Assembly: GCA_947631725.1 (NCBI GenBank)
Contig: CANRML010000002.1
Location: 1 to 33,624, forward strand
Reading direction: 5' to 3'
Length of the DNA stretch: 33,624 bases
From: an uncultured Clostridia bacterium
GTDB lineage: Bacteria; Bacillota; Clostridia; TANB77; CAG-508
Translations under genes and position numbers: made by a program
Part shown: positions 24,887 to 33,396 of the stretch, piece by piece
How the letters are laid out: each line of letters begins with the position of its first letter
How positions within the stretch are numbered: the first letter of the stretch is position 1
The notes under the pieces: model-generated
Told to the model about the DNA's origin: nothing
Database searches by the model: none
The model's input: the letters and a program-made list of their open reading frames with translations, nothing else

Positions 24887-26984
24887 CTATACTATACAGA
24901 TGTGATATATAAAGTTTGTTAATATACAAATAACTATTCCACAAGCTGTTGGGATTATAAAAGACCATATTGTCCATTTAAGACTTCCTGTTTCTTTTTT
25001 GATTGTTAATAATGTTGTACTACATGGAAAATGTAAAACTGTAAATATCATTACATTTATAGCAGTTATAATTGTCCATCCATTTTGTCTCAAAATTTCT
25101 CCTATTGCAAAAGTATCTTCCATATCTATTAACATATTTGATTTTAAATAGCACATCAAAATTATTGGTAATACAATTTCATTTGCAGGTATTCCTAAAA
25201 CAAAAGCAGTTAAAATATATCCATCTAATCCCATTATTTTGGCAAATGGATCAAAAAAGTTTGCTATTATATTTAATAAAGTTTCACCATTTATTCCAAT
25301 ATTTGCTAATAGCCATATAATCAGTCCCGCAGGTGCTGCTATTTTAATAGCTCTCATCAAGATAAATAATGTTCTATCAAATATTGATCGTACTAAAATC
25401 TTGCCTATCTGTGGTTTTCTATATGGTGGCAATTCTAAAACAAATGACGATGGCATACCTTTCAAAATTGTTTTGGATAATATTTTGGATATAATTAGTG
25501 TTAAGAAAATTCCAATTAATATTATAGTTATAACACTTAGAGTCGCTAAAATAGATGAGCCTCCTCCATATGCTCCTGCTATAAAAATTGTTGCAACAGA
25601 AATTAAAAATGGAAATCTTCCATTACATGGGATAAAGTTATTAGTAAGTATTGCAATAAGTCTTTCTCTAGGAGAATCAATAATCCTACATCCTGTAACT
25701 CCGCAAGCATTACAACCAAATCCCATACACATTGTTATCATTTGTTTACCTGTGCAACAAGCTTTTTTGAAAAATTTATCTGTATTAAATGCAATTCTTG
25801 GTAAATATCCTAAATCTTCTAAAAAAGTAAATAATGGAAAAAATATAGCCATTGGTGGAAGCATAACACTAATTACCCAAGTCAGTGTTTGATATACTCC
25901 AAAAATTAGCATATTAGAAATCCACTCTGGTAATTTTATAAATATTGCTAATTCAATCAATTTATCTTGTATCCATCCAAAAAAAGAAAATAATAAATTA
26001 GACGGATAATTACTTCCTACAATAGTTAGCCAAAAAATCACAGCTAAAAATATTATCATTATAGGTATTCCAAATACTTTTGATGTTAATATTTTATCTA
26101 TCTTTCTATCACGATATGTGTAATTTTCATTTTCAAATATACATACTTTTTTACAAATTTCTTCTGACTTATATAAAATATTACTAACAATCTTATCTTT
26201 GAAATTTTTCTCAGTAATTCCTTGATCTTGTAGTTTTTTCCTTACTTCTTCTACTTTTCTAGTAATTTTAGGGTAATCGATCTGTAATTTCGTATTTTTC
26301 TTTATTGAATTTAAAATTTTGTTTTCTCCATCTATTAATTTAATAGCAACCCATCTTAGAAAATCATTTTTGTAATGCTCTTTACCTTCTAATTTTACTA
26401 CTTCGTCCAAAGCTGTTTTTACATCTTCTATCCCATCTTCAATTATTTTTTCATATATTACTTTATTAGGTTTTGGAGTAATTTCTCCTATACAAACTTT
26501 GTATATAGTTTGTTTTAAATTTTCTAATGTTCTTTTCTTTTTTGCAGTAGTTCCTACTACTGGTATTCCTAAATCTTCTGACAATTTTTTTATATCAATC
26601 TTTATTTTTTTCTTTTTTGCCTCATCTAATAAATTAACACATAAAATTACATTTTCAGTCATTTCCATTATTTGAAATAATAGATTTAAGTTTCTTTCTA
26701 GGCAAGTACTATCAACCACAACAACTGTTGCATCTGGATTTCCAAAACATATATAATCTCTTGCAATTTCTTCTTCTTCAGAATTTGACATTAAAGAATA
26801 TGTACCTGGAATATCTACAAATAAAAAGTCTTTACTATTAATAGTTGCCTTTCCTGTAGCATTTGCAACTGTTTTTCCAGGCCAATTCCCTGTATGTTGA
26901 TGCATACCTGTTAGACTATTAAAAATAGTCGATTTTCCCACATTAGGATTACCGAGCTAATGCAATAGTATAAATCCCATCCAT
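24887..26984 (-). CDS. feoB: Ferrous iron transporter FeoB, with a one-base frameshift near the start
   Basis: FeoB takes up Fe2+ across the membrane. The N-terminal G domain has GNPNVGKST, the switch GNWPGKTVANATG, DIPGTYSL and NLLDEAKKK; a helical GDP-dissociation-inhibitor-like region follows, then the membrane domain with FLEDLGYLPRIAF, CMGFGCNACGVTGCR and NNFIPCNGRFP. The natural start is the ATG at 26984 behind AAGGAGGT, reading MDGIYTIALA; an extra C at 26954 then shifts the frame, and GNPNVGKST continues in the next frame. Removing that base gives a normal ~698-residue protein. As it stands, translation from the ATG ends after eleven codons, and a GTG at 26941 would lose half the P-loop. 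Sequencing error or a recent mutation cannot be told apart here. Confidence 0.9.
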
Positions 26985-27037
26985 ATAAACCTCCTTCATA
27001 TGTTATTACATAATATGATAAAAGGTTTTATTTGTGA

Positions 27038-27259
27038 TTATATTTTTATCTCTATCTTTTTAGTATCTTCCTCTCTAATGGCAATAAGTGTTCCTCTAAC
27101 TTCAAAGGCCTTAGGGTCACCTGATGGACTAATCAATACTGGAATTATATTTGTATTTTTTACTAGTCCTAAATCTAATAATCTGCGCTTTATATTTTCT
27201 GAACATCCGATATTTAAAATCTTTCCTTCATTTTCTAATTTTAATTGATTCAACGTCAT
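27038..27259 (-). CDS. feoA: FeoA ferrous iron transport accessory protein
   Basis: A 73-residue SH3-like cytoplasmic protein of normal FeoA length, with the family pattern MTLNQLKLENEGKILNIG, RRLLDLGLVKNT, a PLISPSGDP-like turn (VLISPSGDP) and FEVRGTLIAIREEDTKKIEI. It supports FeoB-dependent iron uptake. An AAAGGAAG ribosome site precedes the ATG. It lies 53 bases upstream of the feoB start, so the two form an operon. An AT-rich stretch with TATAAT near 27295-27305 may be the -10 box, but I could not find a good -35 or a Fur/DtxR site. Confidence 0.9.
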   Translation of the reverse strand: MTLNQLKLENEGKILNIGCSENIKRRLLDLGLVKNTNIIPVLISPSGDPKAFEVRGTLIAIREEDTKKIEIKI

Positions 27260-27341
27260 AAATTGACACTTCCTTTAGTAAGTTCTTCTTAATTATATTA
27301 TATTTCGACATTGAAAAAATCGTGCTTTTAGATTTTTATAT

Positions 27342-27380
27342 AAAAAAACAAGAAGACAAACTTATTTTAGTTTCTTCTTG
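27342..27380 (-). terminator. Terminator of the ffh-rplS ribosomal operon
   Basis: A stem with one bulged C (27349-27362 with 27369-27380, core CAAGAAGA) and a 6-base loop, then TTTTTTT on the minus strand, 12 bases after the rplS stop. Confidence 0.85.
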
Positions 27381-27391
27381 CTTTATATGTT

Positions 27392-28039
27392 TTATTTTGC
27401 ATCTTCTGCATCTTTTACATCTTCAACTTTTTCTTCTTTAACTGTATCAACAACTTCTTGTTCTACAGGTTTTTCAGTTTCAACTGCTGGAGCTTCCTCT
27501 GGAGCTTCTTCAACTTTTACTTCTTCTGCTTTTGCTTCTGTTTTTGGAGCTTCTTCAGTTTTTGCTTCTTCTACCTTTTGAACTTCTTCAGCAACTGGTG
27601 TTTCTTCTACAACTTCCTCAGTAGTTTTTACTTCTTCTACAACTGGTTCTTCTACTAAGTCCTCTTTAATAACAATTTCTCTATCTTCAATTCTAGCACC
27701 TACTTGTTCTTTTGTCTTAGCAGATTTTCCAAGTCTATCTCTTAAATAGAATAATTTAGCACGTCTTGCTTTTCCTACTCTTACTAATTCTACTTTTTCT
27801 ACTAATGGTGAGTGAACTAAGAAAGTTTTTTCAACACCTACACCATAAGAATTCTTTCTTACAGTAAATGTTTGATTTATTCCTCCACCTTGTACTTTAA
27901 TAATTATTCCTTCAAATACTTGGATTCTTTCTTTGTTTCCTTCTTTAATTCTAGCATGTACTTTTACAGTATTACCTACTTTTAATTCAGGAATTTTATT
28001 CTTAAGTTGTTCATGTTCAATTGATTTAATAATATCCAT
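27392..28039 (-). CDS. rplS: Ribosomal protein L19 with a ~100-residue acidic C-terminal extension
   Basis: Residues 1-~115 are a complete L19: IPELKVGNTVKVHARIKEG, RIQVFEGIIIKVQGGG, TFTVRKNSYGVGVEKTF, HSPLVEKVELVRVGKARRAK and LFYLRDRLGK. L19 normally ends there. Here the frame continues without a break into ~100 residues made almost wholly of Glu, Val, Ala, Lys, Pro and Thr, with repeated EEV/VEE/EAP motifs, then stops just before the operon terminator. No frameshift is needed for the fusion. The last gene of the ylxM-ffh-rpsP-khpA-rimM-trmD operon, 8 bases after trmD. Confidence 0.95.
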   Translation of the reverse strand: MDIIKSIEHEQLKNKIPELKVGNTVKVHARIKEGNKERIQVFEGIIIKVQGGGINQTFTVRKNSYGVGVEKTFLVHSPLVEKVELVRVGKARRAKLFYLRDRLGKSAKTKEQVGARIEDREIVIKEDLVEEPVVEEVKTTEEVVEETPVAEEVQKVEEAKTEEAPKTEAKAEEVKVEEAPEEAPAVETEKPVEQEVVDTVKEEKVEDVKDAEDAK

Positions 28040-28047
28040 TTTAGAAT

Positions 28048-28806
28048 TTACCTCCTTCTTTTATTTTGAGCGGTGCCTTTAGTATTTGGCACTTCATTTT
28101 TTATTTTTTCTAAAATTTCTTTTTCTTGGTTAGATAAATTATAGTTTTCTAATAAATCTGGTCTTTTAATATATGTTGTTTCTAAGGCTTTTTCCTTATG
28201 CCATTTTTCAATGTTTTCATGATGTCCTGATAAAAGAATTTCTGGAACCTTTACATCTTGAAAAACTTCTGGTCTTGTATATTGTGGATATTCAAGTAGT
28301 CCTTCTGAAAAAGATTCTTCTTGAATTGAGTCTTTTGTTATTACTCCTTCCACATAGCGACTTACACTATCTATTAATACCATTGCTGGAAGTTCTCCTC
28401 CTGTTAAAACATAATCTCCTATTGAAATTTCTTCATCAACAATTTTGTCTAATACTCGTTGATCAATTCCTTCATAATGTCCACATAGAAGAATTAAATG
28501 TTTTTCTTTTGATAACTCTTGAACTTTAGCTTGATTTAACAGCTTTCCTTGTGGTGACATATATATAACTTTTGAATCTCTTGTTTTTACAGATTCATAT
28601 GCTCTATATACTACATCAGGCATCATTACCATACCTGCCCCACCACCATATGGAGTATCATCTACTTTTTTATGTTTATTTTCTGAAAAATCTCTGATAT
28701 TTACCATATTTACATTTATCAAATCTTTTTCTTGTGCTTTTCCTAAAATGCTTTGTTTACATACTTCAAACATTTCTGGAAAAAGTGTTAAAACATCAAA
28801 TCGCAT
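28048..28806 (-). CDS. trmD: tRNA (guanine-37-N1) methyltransferase TrmD
   Basis: Methylates N1 of G37 next to the anticodon, preventing frameshifts. The 252-residue protein starts MRFDVLTLFPEMFE and has DDTPYGGGAGMVM, LLCGHYEGIDQRV and ISIGDYVLTGGELPAM, which form the knotted SAM-binding site, then YPQYTRPEVF and the C-terminal helical domain. Standard length and position between rimM (15 bases) and rplS (8 bases). Confidence 0.97.
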   Translation of the reverse strand: MRFDVLTLFPEMFEVCKQSILGKAQEKDLINVNMVNIRDFSENKHKKVDDTPYGGGAGMVMMPDVVYRAYESVKTRDSKVIYMSPQGKLLNQAKVQELSKEKHLILLCGHYEGIDQRVLDKIVDEEISIGDYVLTGGELPAMVLIDSVSRYVEGVITKDSIQEESFSEGLLEYPQYTRPEVFQDVKVPEILLSGHHENIEKWHKEKALETTYIKRPDLLENYNLSNQEKEILEKIKNEVPNTKGTAQNKRRR

Positions 28807-28821
28807 TATTTTCTCCTTTTA

Positions 28822-29328
28822 TTATTCCAATCCTGAAATCATATGAACAATAATTTTGTTTTCTTCTAACGAGATTTCTTTTATAACATCTTTAATGGCT
28901 GGTAATAAAATTTGTTTATATTCTTCGGTCTTTATGACATAAATATCATTACTTCCTGTATTGTAAATATCATCTAGAACACCCAAAGTTTTTCCATCAT
29001 CTGTATAAACTTGCATCCCTATTAAATCTGCTATGTAATAGCTATCTTTTTCTAGTTTTGCTGCATCTTTGCGTTCCACTTCTAAAATTCCATTTCTTAA
29101 GCTTTCCGCATCTTCTACTTTGTCTATTCCTTTGAATTTTATCAATACCATATTTTTGTGATATTTAACTTCTTCAATAATATATTGTTTTTTATTTTGT
29201 TTAATTGTAACATATACAGTTTTTAGATTATCAAATCTAGTTATATCATCAGTATATGGAACTACTTTTACAATTCCTTTAATACCAAAATGATTTACTA
29301 TTTGACCAATTTCAAAATATTCTTGCAT
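28822..29328 (-). CDS. rimM: Ribosome maturation factor RimM
   Basis: A 168-residue two-domain protein: the RimM N-terminal barrel (IGQIVNHFGIKGIVKVVPYTD, FKGIDKVEDAESLRNGILEV) and the C-terminal PRC barrel (YYIADLIGMQVYTDDGKTLG, VLDDIYNTGSNDIYVI, LLPAIKDVIKEI). It helps 30S subunit 3' domain assembly by working with S19. Normal length, 9 bases after khpA. Confidence 0.96.
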   Translation of the reverse strand: MQEYFEIGQIVNHFGIKGIVKVVPYTDDITRFDNLKTVYVTIKQNKKQYIIEEVKYHKNMVLIKFKGIDKVEDAESLRNGILEVERKDAAKLEKDSYYIADLIGMQVYTDDGKTLGVLDDIYNTGSNDIYVIKTEEYKQILLPAIKDVIKEISLEENKIIVHMISGLE

Positions 29329-29337
29329 AGATAACTC

Positions 29338-29571
29338 CTAATCTAAGAACTCAATATTTATCCTTTTTTTATCCTTAGCTACTATTGATTTCATTACAGT
29401 TCTTATTGATTTTGCAGTTTTGCCTTGTTTTCCTATAACTCTTCCCATATCTTCAGATGCAACTTTTACTTCATATGTTGTAATATCATTATCACTAGAA
29501 GCTTCATTAATTTCTATTGCATCTTGATTTTCAACTAAATGTTTTATTATAGTTTCTAAGATATCTTTCAT
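29338..29571 (-). CDS. khpA: KH-domain RNA-binding protein KhpA (YlqC family)
   Basis: A 77-residue single KH-domain protein; the RNA-binding loop is in RVIGKQGKTAKSIRTVMKS, and the start MKDILETIIKHLVENQDAIE is family-typical. The longest frame begins at 29601 inside rpsP, but AGGAGG directly precedes the ATG at 29571, so that is the start. KhpA works with KhpB in RNA binding and cell-envelope regulation in Gram-positive bacteria. Gene position between rpsP and rimM is conserved. Confidence 0.93.
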   Translation of the reverse strand: MKDILETIIKHLVENQDAIEINEASSDNDITTYEVKVASEDMGRVIGKQGKTAKSIRTVMKSIVAKDKKRINIEFLD

Positions 29572-29584
29572 TATCTTATTCCTC

Positions 29585-29818
29585 CTATTTTGCTTTAGCA
29601 ATTAGTGCTTTTACTGTGTCTGTTGGTTTAGCACCATTTTTAATCCATTTTTCTACTTTTTCTTTATCTAGTATAATTGTCTCTGGTTTGCTCATTGGGT
29701 CATATGTTCCTATTTGTTCTACTATTTTACCATCTCTTGGGCTTCTTGAATCTGCTACAACGATATGATAAAAAGGAGCTTTTTTCTTTCCTTCTCTTTG
29801 TAATCTAATTTTTACCAT
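29585..29818 (-). CDS. rpsP: Ribosomal protein S16
   Basis: A 77-residue S16: MVKIRLQREGKKKAPFYHIV, VADSRSPRDGKIVEQIGTYDP, EKVEKWIKNGAKPTDTVKALI. The longest frame opens with a GTG at 29827 that is part of the AAGGAGGTG ribosome site; the ATG at 29818 is the true start. Lies 13 bases after ffh. Confidence 0.96.
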   Translation of the reverse strand: MVKIRLQREGKKKAPFYHIVVADSRSPRDGKIVEQIGTYDPMSKPETIILDKEKVEKWIKNGAKPTDTVKALIAKAK

Positions 29819-29831
29819 TATCTTCACCTCC

Positions 29832-31184
29832 TTAAAATTTAAAATTCTTTAAAGTATTTTCATCAATGCCATTAATTAACTTTTTCATCCCACCTTTGTT
29901 ATTTTTTAACTGTTTCATCATTTTTTGTGTTGCTTCAAAAGATTTTATGAATTTATTAACTTCTTGGACAGATGTTCCACTTCCTTTTGCAATTCTTTGT
30001 CTACGACTACCATTTAAAACTCTAATGTTTCTCTTTTCTTGTTTTGTCATAGAGCAAATAATTGCTTCTATCTTTTCAAATTCTTTATCATCTACCTTAA
30101 CATCTTTTAGTTTATTCATGCCAGGTATCATTTTTAATAAAGAAGAAAAAGAACCCATTTTTTTCATTTGCCTTAGTTGTGTTAAATAATCATCTAAGTC
30201 AAACTCATTTTTGCGCATTTGCTTTTCTAATTTTTCAGCCTGTTCTAAGTCAAAACTTTCTTCTGCCTTTTCAATAACAGATAGAATATCTCCCATCCCT
30301 AAAATTCTTCCTGCCATCCTATCTGGATGGAATACTTCCAAATCGCTTAATTTTTCTCCTGTTGCTGCAAATTTAATTGGTCTTCCTGTAATTTTTTTAA
30401 CTGAAAGTGCTGCACCACCACGAGTATCACCATCAAGTTTTGTTAGAATAATTCCATCAATTCCTACTTCCTTATGAAATGTATCTGCTACATTGACAGC
30501 CTCTTGACCTGTCATTGAATCTACTACTAAAAGTATTTCATGTGGCTTAACAGACAATTTCACATTTTTTAATTCTTGCATTAGTTCTTCATCTATTTGC
30601 AAACGTCCTGCTGTATCTAATATGATAACATCATTTAGTTTTGAAATTGCTACATTGATTGCTTGTTTTGCAATATGTACAACATCTTTTGATTGTTCAT
30701 TACTAAATACTGGTATATTAAGTTGATTACCTACAACTTGTAATTGTTTGATAGCTGCTGGTCTATATACATCACATGCAACTAATAATGGCTTTTTACC
30801 TTGTTTTCTAAATAAATTTGCTAATTTTCCTGCTGTTGTTGTTTTACCAGAACCTTGAAGTCCTACTAACATAATAACTGTTGGAGGATTTGGAGTAAAA
30901 TTTACTTTACTTTCTGTTCCACCTAATAGCTCTACAAGTTCGTCTTTTACAATTTTTACTACTTGTTGTCCTGGTGTTAATGATTTAAGTACATCTTGGC
31001 CCAATGCCTTTTCTTGAATTGTATTAATAAATTCTTTTACTATCTTATAGTTAACATCTGCTTCAAGTAAAGCAAGCTTTACTTCTCTCAATATTTCTTT
31101 TAAATCTGCTTCTGTAATTCTTGCTTTTCCACTTAATTTTCTTGTAATTTCTTGTAAACGACTTGATAATCCTTCAAAAGCCAT
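29832..31184 (-). CDS. ffh: Signal recognition particle protein Ffh
   Basis: A 450-residue SRP GTPase with the N domain (MAFEGLSSRLQEITRKLSGK), G domain (GLQGSGKTTTAGKLA, DVYRPAA, ILDTAGRLQIDEEL, TKLDGDTRGGAALSVK, FAATGEK) and the methionine-rich M domain (SLLKMIPGMNKL, GSRRQRIAKGSGTSVQEVN) that binds signal peptides and 4.5S RNA. The frame also has a GTG at 31193, but that lies in the AGGAGTG ribosome site, so the ATG at 31184 is the start. It lies 27 bases after ylxM. Confidence 0.97.
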   Translation of the reverse strand: MAFEGLSSRLQEITRKLSGKARITEADLKEILREVKLALLEADVNYKIVKEFINTIQEKALGQDVLKSLTPGQQVVKIVKDELVELLGGTESKVNFTPNPPTVIMLVGLQGSGKTTTAGKLANLFRKQGKKPLLVACDVYRPAAIKQLQVVGNQLNIPVFSNEQSKDVVHIAKQAINVAISKLNDVIILDTAGRLQIDEELMQELKNVKLSVKPHEILLVVDSMTGQEAVNVADTFHKEVGIDGIILTKLDGDTRGGAALSVKKITGRPIKFAATGEKLSDLEVFHPDRMAGRILGMGDILSVIEKAEESFDLEQAEKLEKQMRKNEFDLDDYLTQLRQMKKMGSFSSLLKMIPGMNKLKDVKVDDKEFEKIEAIICSMTKQEKRNIRVLNGSRRQRIAKGSGTSVQEVNKFIKSFEATQKMMKQLKNNKGGMKKLINGIDENTLKNFKF

Positions 31185-31211
31185 ATTGTTCACTCCTTTT
31201 TAGTATCTATA

Positions 31212-31577
31212 TTAAACTAAATAGCGTAATTCTTTTTTTATGCTTTCTAAGATGTTTGCAATTTTTTCATCTGAATAATCTTTTTGAATTTTTGCAATTT
31301 CTGATAGTACCTTATTTATCTTCTTTTCTTGTTTCAACGTCCTTTTCATAAATGTCAGCTTTTCTTCATATTCGAAAAGTTTTTTCTCTCCTTTCTTTAT
31401 TATATCTCTTACCGCTTGCCTTGTAACATTATTATTTTCTGCAATTTCAGAAAGAGATAAGTCATTATTATAGTAGTCATTTAAAAATTCATATTGTTTT
31501 TTAGTTAATAGAGCTCCATAAAATTCACATAACATACTGATTTTTATTTTATTCTCTAAATCACTTTTTTCTTCCAT
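31212..31577 (-). CDS. ylxM: YlxM-family SRP-associated DNA-binding protein
   Basis: A 121-residue helix-turn-helix protein (UPF0122): LENKIKISMLCEFYGALLTK, QYEFLNDYYNNDLSLSEIA, ENNNVTRQAVRDIIKKGEKK. The sigma-region-4-like HTH lies at ~45-75, followed by a coiled C-terminus. The ATG at 31577 follows AAAGGTAG; an upstream TTG frame start at 31607 has no ribosome site. First gene of the SRP/ribosome operon, with its promoter in the end of ogt. The family is thought to act with Ffh; direct function is little studied. Confidence 0.92.
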   Translation of the reverse strand: MEEKSDLENKIKISMLCEFYGALLTKKQYEFLNDYYNNDLSLSEIAENNNVTRQAVRDIIKKGEKKLFEYEEKLTFMKRTLKQEKKINKVLSEIAKIQKDYSDEKIANILESIKKELRYLV

Positions 31578-31611
31578 AATAACTACCTTTCTTTTTTTGT
31601 AATGCAAATAT

Positions 31612-31640
31612 ACTTTACACTATTTTTTAGCTTTTGTCAA
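31612..31640 (-). promoter_or_regulatory. Promoter of the ylxM-ffh-rplS operon, inside the 3' end of ogt
   Basis: On the minus strand a perfect TTGACA (31635-31640) formed by the last codons of ogt, 17-base spacer, TAAAGT (31612-31617); leader of about 30 bases to the ylxM ATG. Confidence 0.75.
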
Positions 31641-32100
31641 GCCTTTTTTCTAAATTTATCAAAAATTCCTTCATTTCTAACCCAAGTGCATAGCCTGTTA
31701 ATTCTTGATTTTTCCCAACAACACGATGGCAAGGGATAATAATCGGAATTGGGTTATTATGATTTGCCTTTCCGACAGCCCTTGCCGCTTTTGCATTTCC
31801 TATTTTTATTGCTATATCTTTATAGCTTACTAAACTTCCATAAGGTATTTTCTGTAGTTCCTTCCATACTCTTTGCTGAAAATCGGTTCCTTTAGGATTT
31901 AATGGTAAATTAAAAGTTTTTCTTTTTCCTTCTAAATATTCTTCTATTTGACTTTTTGTTTCCTTTAATAATTTAGTATCTTTTAATATTGCAACATTTT
32001 TATATTTGTTCTCTCCTATTTCTAATGCAATTATTTTATTTTCTTCTTCTATTGCTGTAATATTTCCTAAAATCGTATTAAATGTTTTTTGATATAGCAT
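31627..32100 (-). CDS. ogt: Methylated-DNA-protein-cysteine methyltransferase
   Basis: A 157-residue suicide repair protein that takes the methyl group from O6-methylguanine. The DNA-binding HTH is in FQQRVWKELQKIPYGSLVSY and GNAKAARAVGKANHNNP; the active cysteine C124 lies in IPCHRVVGKN, followed by GYALGLEMKEFLINLE. The N-terminal beta domain is short but normal for this type. An AAAGGAG ribosome site precedes the ATG. It lies 10 bases after gatD. No terminator follows: the next operon's -35 box sits in its last codons. Confidence 0.94.
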   Translation of the reverse strand: MLYQKTFNTILGNITAIEEENKIIALEIGENKYKNVAILKDTKLLKETKSQIEEYLEGKRKTFNLPLNPKGTDFQQRVWKELQKIPYGSLVSYKDIAIKIGNAKAARAVGKANHNNPIPIIIPCHRVVGKNQELTGYALGLEMKEFLINLEKRLDKS

Positions 32101-32110
32101 AAATTCTCCT

Positions 32111-32854
32111 TTATTTTAGTAATCTTTTTAGCATTTGTTCTCTGCATTTTAATTCAAAAGTATCGTCTAGTACTTCTAATTCAACCTTTTCTCCATATTT
32201 TCTTTCTAAGCAATATTTAATGATATAGTCTGAAACTTCTGGATTTTTAGAAAGCAATGGTCCATGTAAATATGTTGCAATTACATTTCCTATGAAAAAT
32301 CCTTCTTCTGAATTTCCAAAAGAATTTCCATTACCATATAAGACTTTTCCAAAATGTGATAAACTATTAAAAGTTTGTCCTCCATGATTTTCAAATCCTA
32401 TTACTTTTGTTGGTTTGTTATTTTCTAATTCTACTTCTAGCACAATATTTCCAATACATCTTTTTCTTCTATCTAGAATTGCTTCTGTATAATATGGAAA
32501 AATTTCCAATCCAGGAATAATATTTCCTTCTACTCCTTTATAGTATTTTCCAAATAATTGATATGCACCACATATTAATAAGAAAAATACTCCATTTTGA
32601 ATAGCTTGCTTTATATTTTCTTTATATTTTACTAAATCCTCAGCTAAAATACTTTGCTCATTATCAGCGCCACCACCTGCAAAAACAATATCATAACTTG
32701 AAAAGTCAGGTTCTGTATCTCCTATTGAATATTGGTCAATTTTGCAGGTTATATTTCTTTTTTCCATACGGTATTTTAAAACTTGTATATTTCCATAATC
32801 ACCATATAATTCTAGCATATCTGGATATAGATATAAAATTTTAAGTTCCTTCAT
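32111..32854 (-). CDS. gatD: Lipid II isoglutaminyl synthase, glutamine amidotransferase subunit GatD
   Basis: A 247-residue class I glutamine amidotransferase of the CobQ-like branch. YPDMLELYGDYGNIQVLKYR is the GatD start; FLLICGAYQLFG holds catalytic C95, GFENHGGQTF is the conserved loop, and ATYLHGPLLSKNPEVSDYI holds catalytic H197. GatD releases ammonia for MurT, which amidates the D-glutamate of lipid II. The start overlaps the end of the phosphatase gene by 14 bases, with AAGGAG 13 bases upstream. The partner murT is two genes upstream. Confidence 0.93.
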   Translation of the reverse strand: MKELKILYLYPDMLELYGDYGNIQVLKYRMEKRNITCKIDQYSIGDTEPDFSSYDIVFAGGGADNEQSILAEDLVKYKENIKQAIQNGVFFLLICGAYQLFGKYYKGVEGNIIPGLEIFPYYTEAILDRRKRCIGNIVLEVELENNKPTKVIGFENHGGQTFNSLSHFGKVLYGNGNSFGNSEEGFFIGNVIATYLHGPLLSKNPEVSDYIIKYCLERKYGEKVELEVLDDTFELKCREQMLKRLLK

Positions 32855-33395
32855 TATTTATTTTGTACTCCTTTATTTCACAATTTTTTTGTCCACTAAT
32901 ATCTTTAATCATACCATCTTCTGGCATTTTTTCAAAGTAAAATTGTATTGCTCTAGTAACACCTCCATGGGTTACTAATAATATATTTTTTCCTTTATAT
33001 TTTTCTTTAATTTCATCTAAAAATGAGTGTACTCTTTTGAACAATTCTGGCAGTGTTTCAAGACCTTCAACATATTCAGTTGAATAATAGTTATAAAATT
33101 CAGTATCATGAAATTTTGTTTTACTAGATTTTAATGTTAATTTTCCTACTTCTCTTTCTAAAATTCTATCATCATAAATTATAGGTACTTTATTTACATT
33201 TATAAGCTCTGCTGTATGTTTTGTTCTTTTTAATGGTGAACAAATAATTAAATCTAGCTTTAACTTTTCTACTTCTTTACTTGCTTCTTTTGCTTGTGCT
33301 ATTCCTATTTCATTTATATCTTCATCATATCTTCCATTATATATATGCTCTACATTGCAATTGGTAAGTCCGTGTCTAATTACATATAAATTCAA
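32841..33395 (-). CDS. Histidine phosphatase family protein (phosphoglycerate-mutase-like)
   Basis: A 184-residue protein with the active-site YVIRHGLTNCN (H8), SPLKRTKHTAEL, the acid residue region ILEREVGKL and LLVTHGGVTRAIQ with the second histidine. These define the histidine phosphatase superfamily; the natural substrate cannot be read from sequence. The start is a TTG at 33395, six bases after GGAGGGG, so the gene begins right after the murT stop. It sits between murT and gatD, which are more often direct neighbours. Confidence 0.9.
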   Translation of the reverse strand: MNLYVIRHGLTNCNVEHIYNGRYDEDINEIGIAQAKEASKEVEKLKLDLIICSPLKRTKHTAELINVNKVPIIYDDRILEREVGKLTLKSSKTKFHDTEFYNYYSTEYVEGLETLPELFKRVHSFLDEIKEKYKGKNILLVTHGGVTRAIQFYFEKMPEDGMIKDISGQKNCEIKEYKINNEGT

Positions 33396-33396
33396 A

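Noticed and set aside
25239..25892. A 217-codon plus-strand open frame
   Set aside because: It is wholly antisense to the feoB membrane domain, lacks a ribosome site and has no family-like motif; it is a shadow of AT-rich coding DNA.
23241..26961. The 11-base string CGAGCTAATGC occurs both near the transposon right end and at the feoB frameshift
   Set aside because: Matches of this length between two places in 33 kb are expected many times by chance, and nothing else around them is alike.
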